The notes under the pieces were generated by a model. That model worked only from the letters and a program-made list of their open reading frames with translations, ran no database searches and was not told the DNA's origin. A DNA stretch of 64,000 nucleotides from Comamonadaceae bacterium 2PF. Its GTDB lineage: Bacteria > Pseudomonadota > Gammaproteobacteria > Burkholderiales > Burkholderiaceae_C. The position numbers and the translations under genes are program-made. Shown one piece after another: positions 24,708-38,111 of the stretch. The DNA is taken from contig SCMV01000012.1 in assembly GCA_005502875.1 (NCBI GenBank), positions 1 through 64,000 of the forward strand. Reading direction: 5' to 3'. Position 1 is the first letter of the stretch. Every line of letters begins with the position of its first letter.

Positions 24708-26314
24708 GCAAACTCCCTGATCCCTTCCGCGAAGGCCTGGCCCGTGGCTGGAAAGCCACCAATGGCGAGGCGGGCCTGCCGCAGGAAATCCAGTGCGACG
24801 TGGCCATCGTGGGTTCTGGCGCCGGCGCAGGCATCACCGCCGAACTGCTGACCAAGGCTGGGCTGGATGTCGTCCTGATCGAAGAAGGCCCGCTCAAGAC
24901 CAGTTCGGACTTCAATCAGAAAGAATCGGAAGCCTACGCCAGCCTGTACCAGGAAGGCGCCGGCCGCCGCACGATGGACGGCGCGTTGACGCTGCTGCAA
25001 GGCCGCTGCGTGGGCGGCACCACCGTCATCAACTGGACCAGCTCCTTCCGCACGCCCGCCAGCACCCTGGGCTACTGGCAAGACAAGTTCGGCCTGAAGG
25101 ACTTCAGCGAGGCCGCCCTGGCGCCCTGGTTCGAGCAGGCCGAAAAGCGCCTGAACGTGCACAAATGGGACATCCCCCCCAACCCCAACAACGAGCTGCT
25201 GCGCACCGGCGCCCACAAGCTGGGCATCTCGGCCGAGGTGATCCCGCGCAACGTCAAGACCTGCTACAACCTGGGCTCCTGCGGCATGGGCTGCCCCACC
25301 AACGCCAAGCAGTCGATGCTGGTGACCACGATCCCGGCAGCCCTTGAAACAGGCGCCCGGCTCTTCCACCAGACCCGGGCACAGCGCTTCCAGTTCGACG
25401 GCAACCGCGTCACCGGCCTGGAGTGCGTGGGCATCCGCATCAACGGCACCCGCACCTCCGACCAGGTCATGCGCGTCAAGGCTCGCCACTACGTGGTCTC
25501 CGGCGGCGCCATCAACTCTCCTGCCCTGCTCAAGCGCTCCGACGCACCGGACCCTCACGGCCTGCTGGGCAAGCGCACCTTCCTGCACCCTGTGGCGTTC
25601 TCCAACGGCGTCTACAAAGAGCGCGTGGAAGGCTGGAGCGGCGCGCCGCAGTCGATCTATTCCGATCACTTCGTGCACAACGCGCCGTTCGACGGCCCGA
25701 TCGGCTACAAACTGGAAGCCACCCCCATCCACCCCGGCCTGATGTCGGTGCTGATGGGCGGCTACGGCAAGGCACTGGCCGAGCGCGTCCAGAACTACCC
25801 GCACACGCAAACGATGCTGTCGCTCATGCGCGATGGTTTCCACCCCGAGTCCGAAGGTGGCACGGTGCTGCTCAACGTCGACGGCATGCCGCTGCTCAAC
25901 TACGTGATGAGCGACTACGTGCTGGCCGGCTTCAAGCAGTCGCTGCTGACCATGGCCGAGATCCAGTTCGCAGCCGGCGCCACCAAGGTGCTGCCGCTGC
26001 ACGAACAAGGCCGCTACTACACCAGCTGGGCCGAGGCCAAAGCCGCCATCGAGGCCTTCGAGATGAAGCCGTATTACGTCGGCGGCGGCAGCGCCCACAT
26101 CATGGGCGGCTGCGGCATGGGTGGCTCGGAGAAGCTCGGCGTGGTGCGCCCGGACGGCGTGCACTGGCAGATCGAGAACCTCTCGGTGCACGACGGCTCG
26201 GTCTTCCCGACCAGCATCGGCGCCAACCCGCAGCTCTCGATCTACGGTGTCGTCAACCGCATGGCCACGCAACTGGCCAAGCGGCTGAGCAACAAGGACG
26301 TGGCGCTGGCTTGA
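24704..26314 (+). CDS. GMC-family FAD-dependent oxidoreductase
   Basis: 536 residues. The FAD-binding motif is CDVAIVGSGAGAGITAELL near residue 30, with LLQGRCVGGTTVINW as the GMC signature. A Cys-rich stretch CYNLGSCGMGCPTNAKQS resembles that of long-chain alcohol oxidases. The C-terminal active-site region contains HIMGGCGMG and the final VHDGSVFPTSIGANPQLSIYG (in part: DGSVFPTSIGANP). It has no signal peptide and overlaps the Tat-signal subunit gene, so co-export is likely. The substrate is probably an alcohol; proximity to fadD hints at long-chain alcohols, but this is not shown. Confidence 0.88.
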   Translation: MSKLPDPFREGLARGWKATNGEAGLPQEIQCDVAIVGSGAGAGITAELLTKAGLDVVLIEEGPLKTSSDFNQKESEAYASLYQEGAGRRTMDGALTLLQGRCVGGTTVINWTSSFRTPASTLGYWQDKFGLKDFSEAALAPWFEQAEKRLNVHKWDIPPNPNNELLRTGAHKLGISAEVIPRNVKTCYNLGSCGMGCPTNAKQSMLVTTIPAALETGARLFHQTRAQRFQFDGNRVTGLECVGIRINGTRTSDQVMRVKARHYVVSGGAINSPALLKRSDAPDPHGLLGKRTFLHPVAFSNGVYKERVEGWSGAPQSIYSDHFVHNAPFDGPIGYKLEATPIHPGLMSVLMGGYGKALAERVQNYPHTQTMLSLMRDGFHPESEGGTVLLNVDGMPLLNYVMSDYVLAGFKQSLLTMAEIQFAAGATKVLPLHEQGRYYTSWAEAKAAIEAFEMKPYYVGGGSAHIMGGCGMGGSEKLGVVRPDGVHWQIENLSVHDGSVFPTSIGANPQLSIYGVVNRMATQLAKRLSNKDVALA

Positions 26315-26352
26315 CACCCGCGCAGGCCTCAGCCGAGGCCTTCCAACACCCA

Positions 26353-26377
26353 AGGCGACCCAAGAGGTCGCCTTTTT
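26353..26377 (+). terminator. Terminator of the GMC oxidoreductase operon
   Basis: AGGCGACC (26353-26360) pairs with GGTCGCCT (26366-26373), followed by a T run, about 40 bases after the GMC stop. Confidence 0.85.
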
Positions 26378-26446
26378 CATGGCTGACAGGCGCGGCCAAC
26401 GGCCCACCGCCATCGACCACCCTTCGGCGATGAGGTTTTTCGCCCC

Positions 26447-26482
26447 AAAAGAAAAAGCCCCACAGCGAGCCGTGGGGCTTTT
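26447..26482 (-). terminator. Terminator of the ompA-like gene
   Basis: AAGCCCCAC (26455-26463) pairs with GTGGGGCTT (26472-26480). On the minus strand the stem is followed by TTTTTCTTTTGG. It lies about 40 bases after the gene's stop. Confidence 0.85.
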
Positions 26483-26520
26483 CGTGCGTGCGAACCAGCG
26501 GGCCTCAGGCCCGCCGTGCA

Positions 26521-27150
26521 TCACTTGGTGCGGGTGCCAACCACTTCGATTTCGACGCGGCGGTTCTTGGCGCGACCATCGGCAGACTTGTTGTCGGCCA
26601 CGGGTTGCTTCTCGCCCTTGCCTTCAACGTACACGCGGGAAGCGTCGGTGCCCTTGCTGGTCAGGTAGTCCTTGACGGCCTGAGCGCGCTTCTCGGACAG
26701 CTTCTGGTTGTAGGCGTCAGCGCCAACGGAGTCGGTGTGACCCACGGCGATGATGACTTCCAGGGTGATGCCCTTGACCTTGTCGGACAGATCGTCCAGC
26801 TTGGCCTTGCCTTCAGGCTTCAGGGTGGCCTTGTCGAAGTCGAAGAAGGCGTCAGCAGCGAAGCTCACCTTTTCGGTGGCAGGAGCCACGGGGACCACAG
26901 GGGCCACGGGGGCAGGAGCCGGGGCAGCCGGTGCGGCCACAGGAGCCGGGGCGGCCGGTGCGGGCACGCCATCGCAGCCTTGGACGCCGGTGGCCGGGGT
27001 CCAGCCGGTGTCGCGCCAGCAGTATTCGTTCGAGCCGTTCTTCCAGACGGTGCCGTCGGTGGCACGCCAGTTGTCGACGTTCTGGGCGAATGCACCACCG
27101 GCCAGTGCAGCAGTGGCAAACAGCGCGGCGATCTTGTTGAGCTTGATCAT
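26521..27150 (-). CDS. OmpA-family outer-membrane protein with peptidoglycan-binding domain
   Basis: 209 residues. A clear signal peptide (MIKLNKIAALFATAALAGG, cleaved after AFA) is followed by a short region with two Cys and several Trp (EYCWRDTGW), a Pro/Ala/Val-rich linker at about 62-95 and the OmpA C-terminal domain. That domain contains FDFDKATLKPEG, VGHTDSVGADAYNQKLSEKRA (in part: GHTDSVGADAYNQ) and GRAKNRRVEIEV, which bind diaminopimelate of peptidoglycan. There is no eight-stranded barrel, so it is a small betaproteobacterial form. The ATG at 27150 has a GAGGAC ribosome site. Its leader contains several palindromes (27194-27253). Confidence 0.93.
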   Translation of the reverse strand: MIKLNKIAALFATAALAGGAFAQNVDNWRATDGTVWKNGSNEYCWRDTGWTPATGVQGCDGVPAPAAPAPVAAPAAPAPAPVAPVVPVAPATEKVSFAADAFFDFDKATLKPEGKAKLDDLSDKVKGITLEVIIAVGHTDSVGADAYNQKLSEKRAQAVKDYLTSKGTDASRVYVEGKGEKQPVADNKSADGRAKNRRVEIEVVGTRTK

Positions 27151-27193
27151 GCAGGTCCTCACGAGTATTAGGCGCAGACAAAAACTGCGAACG

Positions 27194-27253
27194 GCCCATG
27201 TGGGCGGTACCCAGAACGGGTTTTTGCCCTGAAGAACAGGGATCACCCTAGGG
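27194..27253 (-). promoter_or_regulatory. Structured leader of the ompA-like gene
   Basis: Four short palindromes lie in 60 bases upstream of the ompA-like gene: GCCCA-tg-TGGGC (27194-27205), ACCC-agaac-GGGT (27209-27221), CCCTG-aagaa-CAGGG (27227-27241) and CCCTAGGG (27246-27253). Highly expressed outer-membrane protein mRNAs often have stabilising or sRNA-responsive leaders, so such a role is plausible but unproven. Confidence 0.4.
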
Positions 27254-27362
27254 CTGGTAACCAAATCATTGTGCCACATCGATCCATTCGCTCAAGCATC
27301 CCCTGGACTGCAGCGTCGCCCGGCTCGCTGCTGTTGCTTCAGGGCGACATGAGCGGCCAATT

Positions 27363-27368
27363 ACAATG
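27363..27368 (+). promoter_or_regulatory. gyrA: Possible -10 element of gyrA
   Basis: TACAAT at 27363-27368 lies 60 bases upstream of the gyrA ATG. No -35 at proper spacing is convincing (TTGCTT at 27334 is too far), so only the -10 is proposed. Confidence 0.3.
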
Positions 27369-27427
27369 CTCGTTTGGACCGGGACCACCGTCCAAACCAG
27401 GCGCTCTCCCATATCAGTGAAGCACGC

Positions 27428-30079
<2,652 letters not shown>

Positions 30080-30148
30080 CGACGATCTGACATCCTGCCG
30101 GGCGAAGATGTCGCCCCATTCGCAACCGGAAAAGACAAGGACCGCAAG

Positions 30149-30745
30149 ATGATGTTCCGCCAAACCGCTCTGGCCGCCGTGGCCGCCACCCTGGCCCTGT
30201 GCAGCCTGTCGGCCCACGCCGACAAGAAGGAGCAGATCCAGAAGGTGCTGTCTGTGCAGCAACCCGCCCTGGAAGACATGGCCCGTGGCGTCGCCGAGCA
30301 GCCCGCCCGCCAGCTCGCTGGCGGTGCACGCAACATCCTGGTGCAGGCCGTGCCCGAAGACAAGCGCGAAGCCACCGCCAAGCAAGTCGATGCCGAGATC
30401 AAGAAGTACCTCGACGGCGCCATCCCCGCTGTGCGCGCCAGCGCCATCAAGCTGGCCCCCACCGCCATCGGCCCCATCCTGGAAGAGCGCTTCACCGAAG
30501 AGGAGCTCAAGCAACTGGTCGTGATGCTGGAATCGCCCATCCTCAAGCGTTACCAGTCGGCACTGCCCGAGATGAGCAACGCCCTGCTGGAGAAGGTCGT
30601 CGAAGACGCTCGCCCCGCTGTCAACCCCAAGCTGCAAGCCGCCGAAGGCAACATCCGCAAGCTGCTGGACACCGCCTCGGGTGGCAAGCTCAGCGCTGGC
30701 GACAAGGGTGGCGCAGGCGCAGCCAAGCCTGCCGCCAAGAAGTAA
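30149..30745 (+). CDS. DUF2059 exported protein
   Basis: 198 residues. A signal peptide (ALAAVAATLALCSLSAHA) is followed by a helical DUF2059 domain with EEELKQLVVMLESPILKRYQ, and a Lys/Ala/Gly-rich tail. The domain has no known biochemical function; members are periplasmic. It lies between gyrA and serC, as I recall for many Burkholderiales. A terminator-like hairpin follows. Confidence 0.85.
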   Translation: MMFRQTALAAVAATLALCSLSAHADKKEQIQKVLSVQQPALEDMARGVAEQPARQLAGGARNILVQAVPEDKREATAKQVDAEIKKYLDGAIPAVRASAIKLAPTAIGPILEERFTEEELKQLVVMLESPILKRYQSALPEMSNALLEKVVEDARPAVNPKLQAAEGNIRKLLDTASGGKLSAGDKGGAGAAKPAAKK

Positions 30746-30767
30746 GCTAGAGCCCTCTCTCGTGGTG

Positions 30768-30799
30768 CGGGGCGCCCGACGGCGCCCCGACCCGTTTTT
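30768..30799 (+). terminator. Terminator-like hairpin after the DUF2059 gene
   Basis: CGGGGCGCC (30768-30776) pairs with GGCGCCCCG (30781-30789) around a CGAC loop. Five bases intervene before TTTTT, so it may terminate only partly before serC. Confidence 0.55.
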
Positions 30800-30822
30800 C
30801 AAGACGCCTTTTCCCGCGCGCC

Positions 30823-31941
30823 ATGACCCGTCCCTTCAACTTCTCGGCCGGACCGGCCACGCTTCCCGAAGAAGTGCTGCAGCAGGCAGCGCGCGAGATG
30901 CTGGACTGGCAAGGCAGTGGCATGGGCGTCATGGAGATGAGCCACCGGGGCAAAGAATTCATCTCGATCGCACAGCAGGCGGAAGCCGACTTGCGCGACC
31001 TGCTGTCGGTGCCGGCCCATTTCCGCATCCTGTTCATGCAGGGCGGTGCGCTCGCCGAGAACGCCATCCTGCCGATGAACCTATCGCGTGGGGGCCGCAC
31101 CGACTACGTCATCACCGGCTCCTGGTCTCAGAAATCGGCCAAAGAAGCGCGCAAGTACAGCGACGTGCACATCGCCGCCAGCAACGAGGCCGACCACCAT
31201 ACCTCGCTGCCCTCGCCCGCCAGCTGGCAGCTCTCGGGTGACGCGGCCTACGTGCACGTGTGCAGCAACGAGACCATCCACGGCGTCGAGATGCACGAGT
31301 TGCCGGACCTGGCGGCCCTGGGCTCGAAGGCCCCGCTGGTCATCGACTTCTCTTCGCACGTGCTCTCGCGCACCATCGACTGGTCGCGCGTGGGCGTGGC
31401 CTATGGTGGCGCCCAAAAGAACATCGGCCCCTCCGGGCTGACGCTGGTCATCGTGCGCGAAGACCTGCTGGGGCAGGCCCTGCCCATCACGCCCTCGGCG
31501 TTCGACTACAAGGTCGTGGCCGACAACGGCTCGATGTACAACACGCCCCCCACCTACGCCTGGTACATCGCCGGGCTGGTGTTCCAGTGGATCCAGCGCC
31601 AAACCGAGGTCACGCCACAAGGCACCCTCAAAGGCCTGGCCGCGATGGAGGCACGCGCCATCGCCCGCTCGCAAACGTTCTACGACTACGTCGATGGCTC
31701 GGGCTTTTACCTCAACAAGGTGGCCGCCAACTGCCGCTCGCGCATGAACATCCCCTTCTTCCTGCACGACGAATCGCTCAACGAGGCTTTCCTGGCCGGC
31801 GCCAAGAACGCCGGGCTGCTGCAACTCAAGGGCCACAAGTCGGTGGGCGGCATGCGCGCGTCCCTGTACAACGCCATGCCCATGGCCGGCGTGCAGGCCC
31901 TGGTCGACTACATGAAGCACTTCGCGACCACCCATGGCTGA
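30823..31941 (+). CDS. serC: Phosphoserine aminotransferase
   Basis: 372 residues. It converts 3-phosphohydroxypyruvate and glutamate to phosphoserine in serine synthesis, and serves a similar step in pyridoxal phosphate synthesis. [15 protein letters not shown] at the start, the MSHRGKEF segment, FMQGGA and the pyridoxal-binding lysine in [12 protein letters not shown] are diagnostic. Its last bases overlap the pheA start by 8 nt, suggesting coupled translation in a serC-pheA-tyrA-aroA operon. Confidence 0.97.
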   Translation: MTRPFNFSAGPATLPEEVLQQAAREMLDWQGSGMGVMEMSHRGKEFISIAQQAEADLRDLLSVPAHFRILFMQGGALAENAILPMNLSRGGRTDYVITGSWSQKSAKEARKYSDVHIAASNEADHHTSLPSPASWQLSGDAAYVHVCSNETIHGVEMHELPDLAALGSKAPLVIDFSSHVLSRTIDWSRVGVAYGGAQKNIGPSGLTLVIVREDLLGQALPITPSAFDYKVVADNGSMYNTPPTYAWYIAGLVFQWIQRQTEVTPQGTLKGLAAMEARAIARSQTFYDYVDGSGFYLNKVAANCRSRMNIPFFLHDESLNEAFLAGAKNAGLLQLKGHKSVGGMRASLYNAMPMAGVQALVDYMKHFATTHG

Positions 31942-33073
31942 CACCCCCGACACCGCCTCCGGTCACTTCCAGCCAGATGGCCGCCCGGTCGACGAACAGC
32001 TCGCCGACCTGCGCGTGCAGATCGACTCGGTCGACCAGCAACTGCTGTCGCTGCTGAACCGCCGCGCCAGGCTGGCGCAGGCCGTGGGTGAGGTCAAGAA
32101 GATCGACGGCTCGCCCGTCTTCAGGCCCGATCGCGAAATCCAGGTCATCGAAGGCCTGCGCCAAGGCAACCCCGGCCCCGTGCTGCCCGAAAGCATCGGC
32201 CCGATCTGGCGCGAGATCATGTCGGCCTGCCGCGCACTGGAAGCCAAGCAACGCGTTGCCTTCCTCGGCCCCGTGGGCACCTTCACCGAGCAGGCCGCCC
32301 TGAAGTATTTCGGCTCGTCCATCGAACCCGTGCTGTGCGCCAACTTCGACGAGGTGTTCCGCGCCACGGAGGCCGGATCGGCCGACTTTGGCGTGATCGC
32401 CATCGAGAACTCCACCGAAGGCGTGGTCGCCCGTTCGCTCGACCTGCTGCTGCAATCGCCCCTGGTCGTCATGGGCGAGACCTCGCTGCTGGTGCAACAC
32501 AACCTGCTGCGCAGCACCCCATCGCAGCAAGGCATCACCGCGGTCGCGGCGCACCCGCAAGCCCTCGCCCAGTGTCAGGGCTGGCTCACCCAACACCTGC
32601 CGCAGGCTGAGCGCCACGCGGTGAGCAGCAACGCCGAAGGCGCGCGCCTGGCCGCTGCCGACCCCAGCGTCGCGGCCCTGGCGAGCGAGCGCGCCGCAGC
32701 CATGTTCGGCCTGCACGTGGTGCAACGAGCCGTGCAGGACGAAGCCCACAACCGCACCCGCTTCGTGGTCCTCACCCGACCGGAGCGTCAGCCACCTTCA
32801 GGCCCCACAGGGCGTGATTGCACCAGCCTGATCGCCTCGGTGGACAACCGCCCCGGCGCCGTGCACGACCTGCTCGTGCCGCTCAAACGCCATGGCGTGT
32901 CCATGACCCGTTTCGAGTCCCGTCCGGCTCGCTCGGGCCAGTGGGAGTACTTCTTCTTCATCGACCTGGCCGGCCACGCCGCCCAGGACAACGTGGCCGC
33001 TGCGCTCGACGAGCTGCGCGCCCAGTGTTCGTTCTTCAAGGTGCTCGGCAGCTACCCGCTGGACGTGCACTGA
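31934..33073 (+). CDS. pheA: Bifunctional chorismate mutase/prephenate dehydratase
   Basis: 379 residues. The AroQ-type chorismate mutase domain covers about 18-105 ([20 protein letters not shown]). The dehydratase domain begins at [15 protein letters not shown] and includes IENSTEGVV and the catalytic NRTRF. The C-terminal ACT domain keeps the FESRP motif for phenylalanine feedback. It makes phenylpyruvate from chorismate. It overlaps serC and precedes tyrA by 21 bases. Confidence 0.97.
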   Translation: MADTPDTASGHFQPDGRPVDEQLADLRVQIDSVDQQLLSLLNRRARLAQAVGEVKKIDGSPVFRPDREIQVIEGLRQGNPGPVLPESIGPIWREIMSACRALEAKQRVAFLGPVGTFTEQAALKYFGSSIEPVLCANFDEVFRATEAGSADFGVIAIENSTEGVVARSLDLLLQSPLVVMGETSLLVQHNLLRSTPSQQGITAVAAHPQALAQCQGWLTQHLPQAERHAVSSNAEGARLAAADPSVAALASERAAAMFGLHVVQRAVQDEAHNRTRFVVLTRPERQPPSGPTGRDCTSLIASVDNRPGAVHDLLVPLKRHGVSMTRFESRPARSGQWEYFFFIDLAGHAAQDNVAAALDELRAQCSFFKVLGSYPLDVH

Positions 33074-33094
33074 GTCACCAGGATCCTGACCACC

Positions 33095-33982
33095 ATGTTC
33101 AACCAGCTCGGTCTGATCGGCTGCGGCCTGATGGGCGGCTCCTTCGCGCTGGCGCTGAAAAAAGCCGGCCTGGTCAAGCGCGTCATCGGCTACAGCAAGT
33201 CGCCCTCGACGGTCGAAAAAGCGCGGCGCCTGGGCGTCATCGACGTGGCCGCCGAATCAGCGCTGCTGGCCGTCTCGGGCTCGGACATCGTGCTGATCGC
33301 CGTGCCCGTGGCCGCCAGCGAAGGCACCTTCAAGGCCATCCGCCACCTGGTCGACCCGGGCGTGCTGTTCATGGACGTGGGCTCGACCAAGCGCGACGTG
33401 GTCGACGCCGCGCGACGCGTGCTCAAGGAGCGCTTGCCTGCCTTCGTGCCGGCTCACCCGATCGCCGGGCGCGAGGTCGCGGGCATCGAGCACGCCGACG
33501 CCACGCTGTACCAGGGTCGCAAGGTCATCCTCACGCCATTGGAGCAGACCAACCCGACCCTGGTGCAAAAGGCCACCGACGTGTGGGCCGCTGTGGGCTC
33601 GCAGGTGCTCAAGATGACGCCCGAGCACCACGACGCCGCTTTCGCGGCCGTCAGCCACCTGCCCCACCTGCTGGCCTTCGCCTACATGAACGCGATGGGC
33701 GAGCAGCCCGGCGGCCAGGAGTACCTCTCGCTCGCCGGCCCCGGTTTCCGTGATTTCACCCGCATCGCCGCCAGCGACCCGACCGTCTGGCGCGACATCC
33801 TGCTGTCCAATCGGGAAGAGGTGCTGCGCCAGTCCGAGGCCTTCCGCCAAGCCCTGGAAGCGCTGGAGCGCCAGATGCGCGACTGGAGTGGCCCCGACCT
33901 GCAACGCCTGATCCAGACCGCTTCCGATGCCCGCAGCCAGTGGAGCCTGGGAGGCGGCAAGCCGCCCCAGACCGTCCGCTGA
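33095..33982 (+). CDS. tyrA: Prephenate dehydrogenase
   Basis: 295 residues. The N-terminal Rossmann fold has [11 protein letters not shown], and the helical dimerisation domain contains [29 protein letters not shown] and [16 protein letters not shown], typical of the TyrA family. It forms 4-hydroxyphenylpyruvate for tyrosine. No ACT domain is present, so feedback would act elsewhere. The next gene starts 20 bases later. Confidence 0.96.
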   Translation: MFNQLGLIGCGLMGGSFALALKKAGLVKRVIGYSKSPSTVEKARRLGVIDVAAESALLAVSGSDIVLIAVPVAASEGTFKAIRHLVDPGVLFMDVGSTKRDVVDAARRVLKERLPAFVPAHPIAGREVAGIEHADATLYQGRKVILTPLEQTNPTLVQKATDVWAAVGSQVLKMTPEHHDAAFAAVSHLPHLLAFAYMNAMGEQPGGQEYLSLAGPGFRDFTRIAASDPTVWRDILLSNREEVLRQSEAFRQALEALERQMRDWSGPDLQRLIQTASDARSQWSLGGGKPPQTVR

Positions 33983-34002
33983 CGTTTTCTTTCGTTGTCC
34001 GC

Positions 34003-36048
34003 ATGTACACCACCGCCTTCCTCGACCTGCCCCCGCTGCTGACCGCCGGTGGCACCCTGCGCCTGCCCGGCTCCAAGAGCATCTCCAACCGGGTGCTGCT
34101 GCTGGCGGGCTTGAGCGAAGGCACGACCGTCGTGCACGACTTGCTGGCCTCCGACGACACGCGCGTCATGCTCGAAGCCCTGCGCGCGCTGGGCTGCGAC
34201 ATCCAGCAAAACGCCGACACCGTGCACATCACTGGCCTGGCTGGCAAGCTCTCGGTGCTGCAGGCCGACCTGTTCATGGGCAACGCCGGCACCGCCATCC
34301 GCCCGTTGACGGCTGCGCTGGCGCTGCTGTCGGCCACGCAAGGCGGCTTGTTCACGCTCAGTGGCGTGCCCCGCATGCACGAGCGCCCCATCGGCGACCT
34401 GGTCGACGCCCTGCGTCCACTTGGCTGCGTGGTCGAGTGCCTTGCCAACGAGGGCTACCCACCGCTGCGCCTGGCCGGTGGGCGCCTGAACCTGAGCCGC
34501 CCCATCCAGGTCCGTGGCGACGTCTCCAGCCAGTTCCTGACCGCGCTGCTGCTGTCGCTGCCCCTGGTCTCTCAAGAGCAGGACCTGGTCATCGACGTGG
34601 TCGGCGAGCTCATCTCCAAGCCCTACATCGAGATCACGCTGAACCTGCTGGCGCGCTTTGGCATCCAGGTGCAACGCCAGGGCTGGGAGCGCTTCGTCAT
34701 CCCGCGTGGCAGCCGCTACCAGTCGCCCGGCCACATCCACGTCGAGGCCGATGCTTCGTCGGCGTCCTACTTCATCGCAGCGGGTGCCATCGCCGGCATC
34801 GAAGAACCGGTGCGCATCGAGGGCGTGGGCAGCGCCTCCATCCAGGGCGACATCCGCTTCATCGAGGCCGCGCAGGCCATGGGCGCCAAGGTCAGCTCTG
34901 GCGCCAACTGGCTGGAGGTGCGCCGTGGCGCCTGGCCGCTCAAGGCCATCGACCTGGACTGCAACCACATCCCCGATGCAGCCATGACCCTGGCCGTGAT
35001 GGCGCTGTACGCCGAAGGCACCACCCGCCTGCGCAACATCGCCAGCTGGCGCGTGAAAGAAACCGACCGCATCGCCGCCATGGCCATCGAGCTGCGCAAG
35101 CTGGGCGCCACCGTGATCGAAGGCGAGGATTTCATCGAGGTGACGCCCCCCGTGCGTGGATGCTGGCAACACGCCAGCATCCACACCTACGACGACCACC
35201 GCATGGCCATGTGCTTCTCGCTGGCCGCCTTCAACGCCCTGGCGCCCACCGCCGACGCGCAAAAGCCCGTCTCGGTGCGCATCGAAGACCCGCGCTGCGT
35301 CGCCAAGACCTTCCCCGATTACTTCGAGGCCCTGTTCCAGGTCGCCCAGACCCGCCCTGACTGGATCCCCGTCATCACGGTCGACGGCCCCACCGCCTCG
35401 GGCAAGGGCACCCTGGCCAGCGCCTTGGCCACCCGCCTGGGCTACCAGTTCCTCGACTCGGGCTCGCTCTACCGCATCACCGGGCTGCTGGCCGTCGAGC
35501 AGGGCATCGACCTCGCCGACGCCAACGCGCTCGAGCAGCTCGCCCGCCAACTCGGCGAAGCCATCTCCCTGCGCTTCGACCGGGAACACATCTGGGTCGA
35601 TGGCCGCGACGTCAGCGAAGCCGTTCGCCGCGAGGAAATCGGACAAGCCGCCTCGCGGCTGTCCGCTTACCCGGGCGTGCGCCAGGCCCTGCTGGAGCTG
35701 CAAAAAGCCTTCCGCGGCCTGCCAGGCCTGGTCGCCGATGGCCGCGACATGGGCACCGTGGTGTTCCCGGACGCCGCGCTCAAGGTCTTCCTGACCGCCT
35801 CGGTGGCCGAGCGCGCCGAGCGCCGCCACCGCCAATTGATTTCCAAGGGCGTTTCTGTTACCCTTGATGAGATTTGCTCCGACTTGGAGGCGCGCGACTT
35901 GCGGGACCGTTCCCGCGCGGTGGCGCCCTTGAAGCCGGCACAAGATGCCCAGTTGCTCGACAACTCGGCCCTGACGATCGAACAATCGGTCGACACGGTG
36001 CTGGGGTGGTGGGTGGCTGGCTGGCCCCACGTCATCGTGCGGCACTGA
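34003..36048 (+). CDS. aroA-cmk: Fused EPSP synthase and cytidylate kinase
   Basis: 681 residues in one frame. Residues 1 to about 450 are EPSP synthase of the shikimate pathway, with [10 protein letters not shown] (Lys24), [12 protein letters not shown] (93 onward) and the DDHRMAM region. From about residue 457 a complete cytidylate kinase follows, with P-loop [30 protein letters not shown] and a normal C-terminus. The two enzymes are usually encoded by adjacent genes; here no stop lies between them. The fusion is known in some Burkholderiales databases as I recall. ATG 34003 is preferred to 33940, which lies inside tyrA. Confidence 0.95.
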   Translation: MYTTAFLDLPPLLTAGGTLRLPGSKSISNRVLLLAGLSEGTTVVHDLLASDDTRVMLEALRALGCDIQQNADTVHITGLAGKLSVLQADLFMGNAGTAIRPLTAALALLSATQGGLFTLSGVPRMHERPIGDLVDALRPLGCVVECLANEGYPPLRLAGGRLNLSRPIQVRGDVSSQFLTALLLSLPLVSQEQDLVIDVVGELISKPYIEITLNLLARFGIQVQRQGWERFVIPRGSRYQSPGHIHVEADASSASYFIAAGAIAGIEEPVRIEGVGSASIQGDIRFIEAAQAMGAKVSSGANWLEVRRGAWPLKAIDLDCNHIPDAAMTLAVMALYAEGTTRLRNIASWRVKETDRIAAMAIELRKLGATVIEGEDFIEVTPPVRGCWQHASIHTYDDHRMAMCFSLAAFNALAPTADAQKPVSVRIEDPRCVAKTFPDYFEALFQVAQTRPDWIPVITVDGPTASGKGTLASALATRLGYQFLDSGSLYRITGLLAVEQGIDLADANALEQLARQLGEAISLRFDREHIWVDGRDVSEAVRREEIGQAASRLSAYPGVRQALLELQKAFRGLPGLVADGRDMGTVVFPDAALKVFLTASVAERAERRHRQLISKGVSVTLDEICSDLEARDLRDRSRAVAPLKPAQDAQLLDNSALTIEQSVDTVLGWWVAGWPHVIVRH

Positions 36049-36266
36049 CCTGGTTTTTCAGGCCAGTGCCCGCTGTGAAGGGGCCATGTCACCTTCCGTG
36101 ACAAACACAAGGCTGTGACGTCCAGCCCCTGCTGCCAGGTGGGGGTTCGAGCAATCAGGGCTGCCATCTTTGGGCACCCGGGCGCCATGTTCTTCAACCC
36201 AACCCGTTCGGGTCGTTCCTGTCGATCCGGGCGTATCCGCTGGTTCACGCCAGCACAGGAAATTCC

Positions 36267-37952
36267 ATGTCTGAATCCTTTGCCGCCCTTTTTGAAGAGT
36301 CGCTGCAGCGCGCCAACATGCGCACTGGCGAAGTCATCACCGCTGAGGTGGTGGCCGTCGAACACAACTTCGTGGTCGTCAACGCCGGCCTGAAGTCCGA
36401 AGCCTACGTCCCCCTGGAAGAGTTCAAGAACGACCAGGGCGAGATCGAAGTCCAAGTGGGCGACTTCGTGTCCGTGGCTGTCGACGCCATCGAAAACGGC
36501 TACGGCGACACCATCCTGTCGCGCGACAAGGCCAAGCGCCTGGCCTCGTGGCTGTCGCTGGAAACCGCTCTGGAGTCTGGCGACTTCGTGACCGGCACCG
36601 TCAACGGCAAGGTCAAGGGCGGTCTGACCGTCCTGGTCAACGGCATCCGCGCCTTCCTGCCCGGCTCGCTGCTCGACACCCGCCCCGTGAAGGACATGTC
36701 GCCGTTCGAAGGCAAGACCATGGAATTCAAGGTCATCAAGCTGGACCGCAAGCGCAACAACGTCGTGTTGTCGCGCCGCGCTGTGGTCGAAGCTTCGATG
36801 GGCGAAGAACGCGCCAAGCTGATGGAAACCCTGCGCGAAGGCGCGATCGTCAACGGCGTGGTCAAGAACATCACCGAATACGGTGCCTTCGTGGACCTCG
36901 GCGGCATCGACGGCCTGCTGCACATCACCGACATGGCATGGCGCCGCGTCCGTCACCCGTCCGAAGTGGTGACCGTGGGCCAGGAACTGACCGCCAAGGT
37001 CCTGAAGTTCGACGCCGAGAAGAACCGCGTCTCGCTGGGCCTCAAGCAAATGGGCGACGACCCCTGGGTTGGCGTCTCGCGCCGCTACCCGGCCGGCACC
37101 CGCCTGTTCGGCAAGGTCACCAACATCGCTGACTACGGCGCTTTCGTCGAGATCGAACCGGGCATCGAAGGCCTGGTGCACGTCTCCGAAATGGACTGGA
37201 CCAACAAGAACGTGGCCCCCAACAAGATCGTCAACCTGGGCGACGAAGTGGAAGTCATGGTCCTGGAAATCGACGAAGACAAGCGTCGCATCTCCCTGGG
37301 CATGAAGCAGTGCAAGCCGAACCCCTGGGACGATTTCGCCCAGTCGTTCAACCGCGGCGACAAGGTCAAGGGCCCCGTCAAGTCGATCACCGACTTCGGC
37401 GTGTTCGTGGGCCTGGCTGCCGGCATCGACGGCCTGGTGCACCTGTCCGACCTGTCGTGGAACGAGCCTGGCGAAGCCGCCGTGCGCAACTACAAGAAGG
37501 GCCAGGAAGTCGAAGCCGTCGTGCTGGCCATCGATGTGGAGCGCGAGCGCATCTCCCTGGGCATCAAGCAGCTCGACAGCGACCCGTTCACCAACTTCAC
37601 CACCCTCAATGACCGTGGCGCCACCGTCACCGGCGTGGTCAAGACCGTGGACGCCAAGGGTGCCGAAATCACCCTGGGTGACGACATCATCGGTTACCTG
37701 CGCGCTTCGGAAATCTCCCGCGACCGCGTGGAAGACGCCCGCAACGTGCTGAAGGAAGGCGACGAAGTCACCGCCCTGATCATCAACATCGACCGCAAGA
37801 CCCGCGGCATCCAGTTGTCGATCAAGGCCAAGGACAACGTCGAGCAGCAAGAAGCCATGCAATCGCTGCGCGCCGACACCACCAAGGAAGGCTCCGGCAC
37901 CACCAGCCTGGGCGCCCTGCTCAAGGCCAAGCTCGACCAGAACAACGGCTGA
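36267..37952 (+). CDS. rpsA: 30S ribosomal protein S1
   Basis: 561 residues with six S1 RNA-binding repeats. The first two, degenerate repeats bind the ribosome; later repeats (such as [21 protein letters not shown], in part [15 protein letters not shown], and [20 protein letters not shown]) bind mRNA. Length and repeat number match full-length S1. It lies between cmk and ihfB as in most proteobacteria. The 218-base gap upstream leaves room for its own promoter and an autoregulated leader, though no specific site was identified. Confidence 0.98.
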   Translation: MSESFAALFEESLQRANMRTGEVITAEVVAVEHNFVVVNAGLKSEAYVPLEEFKNDQGEIEVQVGDFVSVAVDAIENGYGDTILSRDKAKRLASWLSLETALESGDFVTGTVNGKVKGGLTVLVNGIRAFLPGSLLDTRPVKDMSPFEGKTMEFKVIKLDRKRNNVVLSRRAVVEASMGEERAKLMETLREGAIVNGVVKNITEYGAFVDLGGIDGLLHITDMAWRRVRHPSEVVTVGQELTAKVLKFDAEKNRVSLGLKQMGDDPWVGVSRRYPAGTRLFGKVTNIADYGAFVEIEPGIEGLVHVSEMDWTNKNVAPNKIVNLGDEVEVMVLEIDEDKRRISLGMKQCKPNPWDDFAQSFNRGDKVKGPVKSITDFGVFVGLAAGIDGLVHLSDLSWNEPGEAAVRNYKKGQEVEAVVLAIDVERERISLGIKQLDSDPFTNFTTLNDRGATVTGVVKTVDAKGAEITLGDDIIGYLRASEISRDRVEDARNVLKEGDEVTALIINIDRKTRGIQLSIKAKDNVEQQEAMQSLRADTTKEGSGTTSLGALLKAKLDQNNG

Positions 37953-37980
37953 TCCCAGCCCGCGTTCTTTTCCCCCGACC

Positions 37981-37998
37981 GCCGGAGTCCGCTCCGGC
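37981..37998 (+). other. GC hairpin between rpsA and ihfB
   Basis: GCCGGAG (37981-37987) pairs with CTCCGGC (37992-37998) around a TCCG loop. There is no T run, so it may be a transcript-stabilising stem or weak attenuator. Confidence 0.45.
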
Positions 37999-38111
37999 GC
38001 GACGGGGATTGAGCTGAGCGGGGCAGGCGTCCTCAACAGACCCCTGCTGCCGCTCACCTCAGTCCCCCCCCCGGACACCCGCTTTCGGCACGCCAGCCTC
38101 CGACCGCATCC

